The translations under genes were made by a program, and so were the position numbers. Below are positions 37,714-50,352 of a stretch of 64,000 nt of DNA, piece by piece. The first letter of the stretch is position 1; each line of letters starts with the position of its first letter. The notes below the pieces were generated by a model. The model ran no database searches and had not been told where the DNA came from. It saw nothing but the letters and a program-made list of their open reading frames with translations. The stretch spans positions 33,525,001 through 33,589,000 of the forward strand of contig CM045733.1 of the NCBI GenBank assembly GCA_024760905.1, given 5' to 3'. This DNA is from Plotosus lineatus (Eukaryota; Chordata; Actinopteri; Siluriformes; Plotosidae).

Positions 37714-40700
37714 GTGAGCCATCTCTCTGGATACAAGTTAAAATTTCTGCACATTGTTTTTCTAACTCTAAGATGCTGTATGTTTATTCTCATCAGAGCC
37801 TCTTCCACTGAAGAGTGTGCAGATTTCTGACTACCAGCCAGCCCCGGAGACCGGTGTGGTGTTCGAGCTACAGTCGCCAGAGAGAAACAGCTTCAGTCGA
37901 GTGAACATCAGCTACTCTGAAGGCAGGGAGCAGCGCTTCATGCTCTACAAAGGTCAGAACCTCTCTACAACAGGCAACACACAAATTGACACTACTAACT
38001 CCCATTTAAATTTCAAATAAGCTCATCTGTCTCTTAAATGATCAGTCAGTCAAATCTTTTTTTGTGTGCAGATTTTCAGAAAGGTAAAACGGTTTTTAAA
38101 CACTGGTTGTCTGGGACGTGCTACAGCAACATTACGTTCCAGCTCATCTCTGAAGCCACAGTCAACAAAAGCACCCTAATAGAAAAGAGTGATGTAACCC
38201 ATGAGCCTCATCATCACAGGACAGGTATACATCATCGGCCTGCTAGTGTGAGTGTGTATAGGTTGGAAATGACTAAACAGATCAAGAAATAATTAAATTA
38301 ATTCAGATAGGAAGTCGGGAATCTGAATGTGCACGGTGGTGAGTGTGCAGGATGTACAAAATATTAATAGAGTACAACTGAAAATGTTTTGTTCACATTC
38401 AGTTTAAATTTGTCATACAGTACTACCTCGCAGTTTTATTCCACTGATTTAAATAAATTAGGGTCATTGTACCTCTCAGAGAGACAATGTTTTTTTTTTT
38501 TTTGTTTTTTTTTTGGGTGGGTAGCCTCTGACTTCATAAAGATAATAATATTTGCTTATTTGATATTCACACTCTAGTACCGAACCCTCCTCTCAACGTG
38601 TCTGTCAAGCTCATTCACCTCGATGGAAGAGGCATGCCTGTGAAAAACTGGCATGAAACGTCATCCTATGACATCCGTCTACCGCGGAAGGCACGCGAGG
38701 TCCCCCTAAAGGAGGAAAAGCAAGAAACAGAAATGCAAGTCAATGAAGAAGAACCCAACCCCAAAGAGGAGATGCAGACAGTCACTCAGAGGCCACTTGC
38801 TCTCTTTGAGAACCTGAACAACACCTCAGCACCATTTGTTAATGAAGTAAATGTGTTCACATCTACTCCTGAAAATATCCCTACTAACACTAGTGACTTA
38901 TCAGAGAGTGAGAATTCTACAGCTTCCTATTGGCCAACGGGACAGGTGTCTCCCACAGAAGGGGAGTACGAGTTTGTGAATGGAGTGCCTCCGGAGTATG
39001 ACGGCTCAAAAGAGCTTGGCTCAGCCATGGAGCTCAGCCTGGAGCCCACGGATGGATCAAATGAACTTCCTTCTATTCTCCTGGAGCTTCACTGGCTTCC
39101 TCCTCCACCACCCACCACCACTGACGGCTTTAATGTTTATATCTATCGAGACGGTGAGTCATTTCTGCCAGGTGAACACTGCTAAAGGAGGCCTGGCATC
39201 ATGTATCTACTCAAAGAGTAGAATATGTTATAAAATATCGAATTGAATCTATATAAGTTAATAATGTTTTGTAGATTAGCATAAATCGTTCACAATTTTA
39301 TATTTTTTTTCAGGTAATGTAACTGAAACAGTGACAGTTGATGAGAACACTCATGAGTTCTTTACCAAGCTGTCGGAGCCTGGGACGTACCGTGTTCTAG
39401 TCACCACCATCAGCTCGTCAGGAGAGTGTGAGCCACGGGAGAGCATACCAAAACAAGGATTCACCTTCTACCTCAGTGTGTATTCTCCGCTCCCGCTTAT
39501 CTTAATCCCACACTGTGATGTATGCTGAAGGAGGCATTATTTCCTAACTGTGGTGTGTATATGTTATCCAGGTGCTACAGGCGATTGGCTGGAGCAACCT
39601 ACAGAGCGTCCCCAGGCAGTGAATGTGAAAATGCTGGGGAAGAGCAGGGCATCCGTGTCCTGGGCGCGGCCCACACAGAGCCAAAATGGCAGCCTGGTCT
39701 CAGTGGTATCTCTGACGTGCCTTAAGCCCAGCCTCAGTCAACGCATGGAGAGCACCTACTGCTCAGAGGTATCACACTTGCTTATGAAGGTCAGCTGCTT
39801 TCGGGTTACAATAGGAAGAATGACAATGATAGGAGCTTTAGTCATAATATAATTCACATGCAATCTACGAGGCATGCAGAGCTTCAGGCATGAGTGAAGA
39901 GTATCTGTTATATCTGTCCCTGATCTGTCTGTCTATCTCTCTTTGTTCATGAGATAAAATGTAAATCCCTCTCATTCATATTTTAATATCAGAATTTTTA
40001 TGCGTTGTAGTGACAATAAGTGCAGGCTGTAACCTGACAAAGGGCAGCGGAAAGGGGTGCTTCACACTTAAATGCGCTTTTTAATGAGCTGTAGCCATAG
40101 GAGATCACTGTACTGGAATAAAACATAATTTCGGGTGTTAATATTGACAGAATTAACACTTTTTATCAAAAATCAGTATTTTATAGGTGGAAAAATAAAA
40201 TCGTTCTTAAGTTACATTCTGATGTGGTTGTCTGTTCTCTATCTTGAAAAAAAATGATCAGAAAGAAAATGTTAAAAGTTGGCAACACACCCGCACCCCC
40301 TAGAGGGATTCGACTGCTTAGCTCGTCTTAGTCCAGCCCCACCAGGCATGTTTGAGTTTAAGACGCATCGCCATATTCCATGTATTTTTTTAACATTCAT
40401 ATTCTATTTGCATTTTGGGGAAGTGATGGTCTAGTGGTATAGGGCGCTGGATCGCTGATCCAAAGGTTGGGGGTTCGAGTCCCACTCTCCACAAGGTTGT
40501 CACTGTCCCCCCCAGTGCAGCTAACTGGATTATCAAAGGCGGGCCATGTCTGTCACTGTCTATGGTGAGAGGCATGTAAAAGAACCATTGCTGACTTTCG
40601 ACAAGAGTAGCTGCAAAGTCGTCAGCGTGTTTCTGTCCCTTGCTAAAAAGGGTTGTGACAGGAAGGGCATCCGACGTAAAAACCTCTGCCAAATCAAAGC

Positions 40701-43700
40701 GTGCAAATCAGATGATTCGCTGTGGCGACTCCCGAGTAAAAAGGGAAAAAAGCCGAAAGGAAGACAGACATTCTATTTGCATTTTGACTGCATGATTAAA
40801 AAGTGAACGGTTTGAGCACGAAGCAAACAAAATGCAATTGATTAACGACAGGAGATTTGCTATTTTTTCATCAAACGTCTGCAAAACAATCACAAAACAG
40901 GCACAAATTGTTGCACAACATTCTTGCAACTTCCACGTGATAAACGTATTTAAGCCACAAAAATTTGCTTGAATGTGGAGTCCCAAAGCATCTTGATATG
41001 GATTTCACACACAGACACACACACACAAAAAAAAAAAAATCACAAAAAAATTAATTTGCATCACTCACCTTTCTATAAGACCTCTAGTGTAATCATCCGC
41101 CAACTTTATACCTGCTGGGTTGCCAGGCTTGAATCAGTGAGGCTACTTTAATATCAGAGGCCTGGGTGGGTGGGAATTCCAGTTGCACAGTGCATGATAT
41201 TTTACACATTGTAATTACATAATACATTGTGATTTTTAAAAGCATACAAAATGTCACAGCTGTAGATGAGTTTGATTTTAAATGAAAAATGAGGTTTTAT
41301 TTATATCTGATGATTATTTTTTGGTTGTATATTATTCATTTTCTCTTCAATCCGTGCACCATGATGGTTTAAACCCAACAATCATGTTGTTGTGCTCGGT
41401 GCTGCTATGATGTCCATTCAGATCCTTACCATTAAGTACCCATTGTGTGCAGTGCAGCACATAGTTTCATAATGTCATTTGATCCGTCTCCCCGACATGC
41501 CAAATTCACTTTCCATCTTCTCATCACTGTGGGATGGATGTTTTAGAGGTAGTGGAGACTTGGATACAACTGCCAGGGTTTTATATTTCCTTTAATCTGT
41601 CAAATCAGTCTTCTTCTTTTCCTTTTGGCTTTTCCCTTTTTCAGGGGTCGCCACAGCGAATCATTTGATTCGCATGTTTGATTTGGCGTAGGTTTTTACG
41701 TCGGCTGCCCTTCCTGACACAACCCTTTAGCAAGGGGCAGAAACTAGGGGTGTCATTGAAAACCTATTATTGGTATCGATATATTGATAAAAAAAATTGT
41801 GATGTATCGATACATTAGAATATTGCTGTACTGTTCCATAAATGCGTTGAATAGAACAGACTAAGATATATTACAGTGGTTTGTATAATGCATTGAATAT
41901 TTTATAATAAAGTGACCAATTACTAAAGCCAAATAAGAAATAAAAGGCAGGAAATATTTTTCCACCAACAAGATTTTAATTAACACCTTTTTGTATTTAA
42001 CAAATCTATAAACACTTGTTTACTAGTTAATTTCAAGCAAGTTGTTTCTATTCTGCAAACACTTGTCAATTGAAAAGTTTAAGAGATATGCATTTTTACA
42101 ATTCATAATTATGATGCAAGAAGATGCACATGTCTGCATTATCGGGTGATAAGTATCTCTTCTTGTTCAAAATGTATCTCTTCTTGTCCCTGCTGTTGAG
42201 AACACATGCTCTGATGGCACACTAGAAGCAGGGACGTACCATTTACCATACAGAGAGGCGGGACATACCATTTACCATACAGAGCGGCGGGATGTACCAT
42301 TTACTAGGGGTGTCATTGAAAATGGCATTTACTACAGATGAATACAGGAAACTACAGTATAACGTTAGAAGTGTCAATATCCCTTTTATAGGTATTGATT
42401 ATCGATCGACATAATTATATCGGCGATATTCCGATTGTCAATGACATCCCTAGCAGAAACATGCTGACGGCTATGCAGATACTCTTTACGAAAGTCAGCA
42501 ACGGTTCTTTTACATGAACCTCTCATCATATACAATCACAGTCATGGCCGGCCTTTGATAAGCCAGTTAGCTGCACTGGGGGGGAGGGGTGGCAGTGACA
42601 ACCTTGTGGAGAGTGGGACTTGAGCCCCCAACCTTATGATCAGCGATCCAGCGCCCTCTACCACCAGGCCACCACTACCACAATCTATCCATTCAGTGTG
42701 CTTTGTATTTTTGTGCTGAATCTGAATCCTTAAAACGGATTCTGTCACCAACAGGAAAACATCACCAGTGACATCATTACTAACCTGACACCTGGTGCTC
42801 AGTACAGAGTGGTGGTTTATCATACCAACGGACCTCTGATCAGCCCTCCTTCTGAACCTGTGATTATTGATATCGGTAGGTTTTCATCCTATTTTTTTAA
42901 ATAGACAGTTTGAAAGCATTTCATTCTGTTATACAAAGAAAAATCTTTGTTAATTAATTGAAGCTTAGGAACATTCAAGTGTTTTCTCTGATAAACCATA
43001 ACATGCTTTTTATTTTTGAACTGTGATTCGGTAACCTAATGGCAGAGCCAACAGGAGTGCAAGACCTTGTGGTGTACCCTCTGAGTCCCACAGCGGTCAT
43101 TCTGAGCTGGCAGAGGCCATACAACGTAGCCTTCCGCAAGTATGTCCTTCAGACCTTTTACTTCAACTCTGCCACGCAGATGGCCCAGTGGACCACTTAC
43201 TACGAGATTGCTGCCACCGCCTCTGTCATCGCCTCTGTGGTAAAGATGATAAGTTCATCAATCTAATTGGCTTTCAGAACTGTTCTTTCTCTTTATTCCC
43301 AAAACATCAGAAAGATATGTTGTTTAATAGGTTGTTTGAATTATTACTGCGGATGTGAGAGAAACTCAAAATGTCTTCATTAGTTTCATTATAAATTAAT
43401 TGTGAAATATTATGAGAATGAACTTTGCATGCTAATATTTTGCACTGTGACTCACATTTAAATGAATAGGGAGCATGCTATTTTTTACACTTGCCTGACC
43501 TGCTTCACTAATGTTTATGATTTCATTTCATTATGGTCCCTGTTATAAATCTGATGATGGGGGACCCTTAGCCCTTCGGTGCCTCTTATGGCGTCTTGCT
43601 ACATCTTGCAAGGAGAGGCAGCCCTTACGGAGCTGTCATCCTGAGTGCAGGGCACACCTCCATGCTAGGCGGTCTTGCACAGTGTGGTACCGTGTCTCAT

Positions 43701-46700
43701 GGTTTAATTCAAAATAGCAGAGGTCTTCTTTCACACAGTCTTTCCAGTGTTTTTTGCAGGCACACTCTGTCGTGCTTTCCTGAGTTCACCAAAGAGCAGT
43801 TGTTTTGATATTCTAGAGTCATACATGCATGATACATGGCCAAGCCAGCAGAGTCTGTTGTTGCGGATCATGGTCTCTATGGTAGTAGAATTGGAGCAGG
43901 CTAGGATCTTGGTATCAATAACGTACCGCCACCACTTTACGTTCATTATCTGCTGGAGCAAGAGTAAATAGAATGAAAGGAATCAAAGTAAAATTGTAAT
44001 ATTACATAAAACAGTCAATACTGTGAGAATAAAACATTATCGTAACATGATGTCTTTATTTTCGAAGTTAAAGAATTTTTTTATTCCAACTGTGGAATAA
44101 AACCTCTTACTAAAGGTTAAATTGTAACTTGTTTGTTTAAATATTAGTATTATACCCATGGTAATATTTCCTGCTTTAAATCTTTGAAGACAAATACATG
44201 AGACAAATAATAAACCATATAACACTGTAGTTATATATTTGCATTATCACATCATTTCATGACGTTGTAGTTGTTATTATTGTTGTTGTTATTATTATTA
44301 GTATTATTATTACTACACAGAATTTAATGCGGAGGCACGTGGTATAGTGGTTAGCACATCCAACTTGCAACAAGAGGTCCTGGGTTCAACTCTTGGGCTC
44401 AAGCATTTCTGTGAGGGGTTTGCATGTTCTCCTTGTGATTGTATGGGTTTCCTCCGGGTAATTTGGTTTTCTCCAAAAATCCCAAAAACATGTACAGCAC
44501 AGTAGGCTAACTGGCTCTTCCAACTCAGCTGAGTATGAATTGTTTTGTGTGTGTGTGTGAGTGTGTGAGTGTTGGCTTTATGATGGTCAGGCAAGTTAAG
44601 AGTGTTCCCTGCCTTCGCCCACAGTCAGCTGAGATGGGCTCCAGCCTCCTCGCAACCCTAATTAGGATTCATTGGCTTATCAAATGAATGAATGAATGAA
44701 TAATTCAACAAAGCATTTAAACTGAAGAGATTTTATGCAAAAAAAGTCTGAATGTAACTGGTGATGGAACACCAGTAGGTGTCTCTACTGAGCCTTTGAA
44801 GCCTCCAGAAATTAATCACTTTTTAACACAATGGGTTCAAGTGCTTCAAGGCTTCATGAAGCGTCAAATGGCTGTCACGAGCTCTATTCGAGTATTTAGA
44901 CTGACTGGTTTTCCTGTTACAACAAGGGTTGGAATTTTGTAGAGCTCATATCACCTTCAAACAAACTGAAAGAAGTGGTTTAAGTACCAGTCCTTTGAAA
45001 ATGGATGATGAAGATTGTAATATTTTCTATTTGAGACATACAGGTCCTTCTCAAAAAATTAGCATATTGTGATAAAGTTCATTATTTTCTATAATGTACT
45101 GATAAACATTAGACTTTCATATATTTTAGATTCATTATACACAACTGAAGTAGTTCAAGCCTTTTATTGTTTTAATATTGATCATTTTAACAAAAAAGTA
45201 AAGAAAAACCAAAAACCCTTATCTCAAAAAATTTGCATATTTCATCCGATCAAGAAAAAAAGTGCTTTTAATACAAAAAAGTCAACCTTCAAATAATTAT
45301 GTTCAGTTATGCACTCAATACTTGGTCAGGAATCCTTTTGCGGAAATGACTGCTTCAACTGTGGCGGCCTTAAGCTCATCCACAGTGTTGGGTCTGGTGT
45401 CTCAACTTTCTCTTCACAATATCCCACAGATTCTCTATGGGGTTCAGGTCAGGAGAGTTGGCAGGCCAATTGAGCACAGTAATACCATGGTCAGTAAACC
45501 ATTTACCAGTGGTTTTGGCACTGTGAGCAGGTGCCAGGTCGTGCTGAAAAATGAAAATCTTCATCTCCATAATGAACCAGGCTGGGAGTTTTTAAAAGCC
45601 TCAGGAATCTTTTGCAGGTGTTTAGAGTTAATTGGTTGATTCAGATGATTAAGTTAATAGCTCATTTAGACTACCTTTTCATGATATGCTAATTTTTTAA
45701 GATAGGAATTTTGGGTTTTCATGAGCTGTATTATTTATTATTATTATTATTATTATTTTTGTCAAAATGATTAAGTCCAGATTAATGGCTATAATGAGCA
45801 CGTTTGCAGTACACAGCTTTTCAATGCAGGGTTTAAAGCTCAATGCTGAACTGGGACCTGGACTTATTTTCGTAGCAGTAACGTCATCCAGCATGATGGA
45901 GACCGTGTCTGCTGCTGGTAGGATCAGTTCCTCTGCTGTGCTGTGGGGTTTTCTGCACTGAGCAGTTTGGTACTCCACCTTATCTGATGCTAACAGAGCT
46001 TGGTTTGCTGAAATATCATTCACAAAGTGGGATGGTTGTTGGCAATACTTGGCACGTTTTCGCTGAAAAAACTCATGTGGCTCATCACGTGATCAGAGTG
46101 TAATGTCTTACAGTGACGCAAGAATTTATTTGGGTTCATATTGTCCGCTGCAAATGTTTTCAGACACAGTAAACACAGCGGTGTTTCCTCGTTTCTCACC
46201 GCAGCACAGTGAAGCTGAGTGCTACATTCCCTTCATCATACCTCCTCGACTTAGCTTTCGGGAGACTTTCATTTCTCTCACTGTCTTCGTCTCTCTTTCC
46301 ATCCCTGTTAAAATTTTCCATTGTGGGTTTATTACCTTCACTTCTTATTCCCTAGGGTCACATGCCCCCCCCCCCCCCTCCCCCAGAGTGGCGCGCACCA
46401 CTATTTGAGAACCACTGTAATATACACACATCCCATTGTGAAATTCTCTGCCTATAATTATTATACTTGTGTAATTGTAGGCTGCACATGTTGAATTGCT
46501 CTCTTGCACATTTGGTGGTCTGATGGTTGTTGTTCGTCCTTCGAGGTCGAAGATGGCCATTGACTTTGTATCAGATCGATGATCTGCGCTATAAGTGAAG
46601 TCATGACTTGTGCTTCACTTGGATTAAGTGAGGAAGAGTTGCACAGATCATCGGCCTCACTGTCTTGTCCCGGTCTATCTGAGTCCAGTGGCACGACATA

Positions 46701-49700
46701 GTCGAGACGGTTCATCATTTCTGTAACCGCTTCATCCTAATTAGGGTCACGGGGAGGCTGGTGCCCATCCCAGCCAACTCAGGGCGAGGGCAGAGTACAC
46801 CCTGGACAGCTCGCCAGGCCATAGCAGGGCGGAAACACGCTGATGGCGTTGCAGCCTACTCTTGTCGAAAGTCAGCAATGGTTCTTTTACATGCCTCACA
46901 CCATAGACAGTGAGAGACATGGCCGGCCTTTGATAACCCAGTTAGCTGCACTGGGGGGGACAGTGACAACCTTGTGGAGAGTGGGACTCGAACCCCCAAC
47001 CTTTGGATCAGCGATCCGGTGCCTTATACCACTAGACCACCACTGCCCCTCTTAGTCGAGACGGCTGGAGATAAATCAAGATGCAGTGGATGACCAACAG
47101 CATCCTGTGTGTCTCACTGTGCCCTTGTTGCGCTTCATGACGCTTTGCTCGATCCGTTTTCTTGTCCGCTGAACCAATTTGATGGTTTCTTCTGCACAAT
47201 TAACCAGACCCAGTTTTCGTATGCGTAGGTAGACAGGTCATACTCTTTTCGACTGTCTTGTGGCATGCACACGTGACAGTGGAGACTCGTGATGGCTGGG
47301 ACGCCTAACCCCATCACGGGTCCAAAAGACTTGCCCACTGCCCTTGAATGGTCTGATAGTACAGAGGTGTTTATTGACCTCCAACAGAAATTAAAGTCTG
47401 CTGAAGTAGAAACAAAAAGTAGCGCAGTTTAAACAGGGCTGGGACACAAGGAAGAACATACAAGCTAATTAAATCAGAATTAACAGTCGCACATGCCTTT
47501 TACCGTGTCTGATCCTGAGCATTCCAGTACAAACATGTGTCAGTTAACATAATAATAGAGTTATAGTAATAAAAAGTTAAGAGAAGGAATATTTGTGGTC
47601 ATTCAGAGCAGGAGTTTGCATTAATCTTCGTGTTATGACTTTGTACAGAACATCATGAATCCGTCTCCCAGCTGCATGATTTATGCAGAGATCGTGTGAA
47701 TGATCCTGTGTGAATCAGTCAGAAGGAAGTCTTGTCAACATGCTCAGCATGGTTTATGTTGGGTTCCCTTTGATCCTCACACAGGATTTTCTTCAACTCC
47801 TTTCTGGAGTGTTTGCTATCCATCTGTAATAGCAAGACTTTACAGTCTATTTAGTCATTTTCTGAACCACTTAATCCTAAGTAGGGTCTCGGGGAGGCTG
47901 GCGCCCATCTCTGCAAACTCTAGGCGAGGGCAGAGTACACCCTGGACAGCTCATAAGCCCATAGCAGAGCAGGAACACACTGACCGCTATGCAGCCTACT
48001 TGTGACGAAAATCAGCAATGGTTGTTTTACAGCTTCTCACCATAGACAATGAGAGACATGGCCGGCCTTTGATAACCCAGTTAGTGGCACTTGCATCAGT
48101 CATAACATGGTTATAGTGGGGCTTGAATCCCTGACCTTGAGATCAATAATCCAGCACCTTATTTTACAGCCTAGACCGCCGTTATTTCCTACAGTATACA
48201 CTACAATTTATTATATTTAAAATATATTTAGAGTTCATTTTAATAAATTGGAATCAAAGGAAATGCATGGTTTGGTAAATGACATTGCTTTTCACAGATT
48301 TGGGCATGTCTACTTTGTTGGGGAGATGCTCAGGTTCGGAATTGAGTTAGTGCAGACGAGCTTACATGTAAAATTGTGCTGAGCAAGCTGAAGATGTCGT
48401 ACTGAGTAAGTGTAGTGTGGGTATTTTGCCTTTCAGCATTTAACAGGAATATAACCTCCATCCATCCATTTTCTGAACTGCTTAATCCTAATTAGGGTCT
48501 CAGAGAGGCTGGTGCCCATCTCAGCCGACTCTGGGCAAGGGCAGGGTATACCCTGGACAACTCCCCAGGCCATTCAGGGCTAACACTCACAAACATTCAT
48601 ACTCACACTCCCATCTAGAGATGACTTGGAACAGTCAATTGACCTACTGCGCATGTTTTTGGACTGAGAGTGGAAACTTGCACAAGCACGGGGAGCACAT
48701 GCAAACTCCACATCTCCACATCGTCTCCGCTGCTTCCTCACAGGTTTTTCTTCATATAGTTTCCATACATATTTAATGAGCGGTCATGTATTAACAAATA
48801 ACATCGAAATGTAAGGAAATCAAACAGTACAGACGCGCCCCGACTTACGTTTTTAATTGGTTCCGGATGGCCGAACGTAAGTTGAAAGTGAACGTAAGTT
48901 GTTACAGTGACGTATGGCGTCTGACGTGTGACTTATGACGCTCATACTGTACTATACATCCATAAATACCATTACCGTATCTCATAAAATACCCCTAAAT
49001 CAATTATTATAAACATAACATTGTAAAATAATATAAAATAATATCAACATTCATTTCAAATAAGTCATTATTTATACCGAGGCACTTTACATGAAGCTTA
49101 AAACAGCCAATCAATGCTTACAATATGTGAAGCGCTCAATACAGAAAGTAGTGTACTTACAAAAGTAGTGTACTTGCTGTGGGTTATACAGACTTCTAGT
49201 CTTTCAAGTGCACAAGGGTGCCGTTGAATTCGTTTAGAACATGGCCTGCACTGATGTGAATCCAAAACGGAGAGTTCTTTCTTTTGTGTAAGTAAGTAAG
49301 TAAACTTTATTCAAGAGATGCATACAAAGAACAATGCAGCCGTGGGGGGGGGGGGGGGGGGGGGGGCACAAACCAGTGTCTCTCCCTCACGCCGGTCCCA
49401 AGCCCGGATAAATGCAGAGGGTTGCGTCAGGAAGGGCATCCGGCGTAAAACAAATGCCAAATAAACTATGCGAATCACAAGAAAGAACCACATACCGGAT
49501 CGGTCGAGGCCCGGGTTAACAACGACCGCCATCAGTGCCGTCAACCAACAGGGTGCTGATGGAAATTGGACTACTGTTGGTCGAAGACGTCGAAGAAGGA
49601 GAGGCGGGAGGCATGTCCGTTGCCAGAGAGAAGAGGAAAGGCATGAGTCTAGGACTGAAAGTAGGGACTTTGAATGTTGGAACTATGACAGGAAAAAGGA

Positions 49701-50278
49701 GGACATGAAGGTCGTTGGTGTAGGAGAAGAAGATGCAAAGGATAGGGTGAGATGGAGGCAGATGATTCGCTGTGGCGACCCCTGAAGTGAAAAGCCGAAA
49801 GGAAAAGAAGAAGAAGAAGAAGATGCATACAAAGAACAAGTACAAATCCTAATGAATATTAATATAAAATAAGTATACACTCTTAGGATTCTGCTAAAAG
49901 ATAATAAATATCTGTAATTGTTCTGTAATTTGTGCATTCGGTTTTCATTCATTTTACCACTCTCTTTGCTTAACTGAGTATGTATGGTAGATTGTGCTGA
50001 TCTGAGCAGATAGTTAATTCATCTCTGTGTATGAGACTTGCACCCATGCTAGTAGGCTTACACTTCTGACCAACCATATTTGCTTAGGGTTACAAAAGTC
50101 CGCAAAACAGTGTAAAAACAAATGATCAAAAGATCAGTAAGGCATCTTAACACAAGGGTAACACGCTATATAACTGAGATATATTACGTCAGCGTACTAC
50201 GTAGGTACGTCTAAACTCAAAATTTGACTTTAAAAAAAAAAAAAAAACGTAAAACGGATGAACGTAAGTCGGGGAGCG

Positions 50279-50352
<74 letters not shown>

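Larger units (their letters stand above)
41611..42680 (-). mobile_element. SINE family A, interrupted by a hAT-type element
   Basis: The tail and body lie at 41611-41744 and the rest of the body and head at 42461-42680. The duplicated gcagaaac shows the two parts were one copy. It lies in ptpro intron 7; its head ends about 75 bp before exon 8. Confidence 0.88.
39769..42754 (+). other. ptpro intron 7 (2986 bp)
   Basis: The intron holds a complete tRNA-headed SINE (40417-40769), about 800 bp of AT-rich sequence without a recognised element (40786-41610), and a minus-strand SINE split by a hAT-type insertion. The sequence between exon 7 and 40400 shows no repeat or coding signal. Confidence 0.85.

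Noticed and set aside
37290..37811. 173-residue open frame beginning in the TG repeat and running through exon 2
   Set aside because: The CVCVCV start comes from the microsatellite, and the end runs into intron 2. The supported coding part is 37434-37713.
42225..42305. Short regular repeats that could suggest a CRISPR-like array
   Set aside because: Head-to-tail 29-bp units without spacers, inside a DNA transposon in a vertebrate genome.
47839..48173. Target duplication tttacagtcta/tttacagccta for the second composite SINE
   Set aside because: The right-hand copy overlaps the expected SINE head sequence, so the match may be chance.
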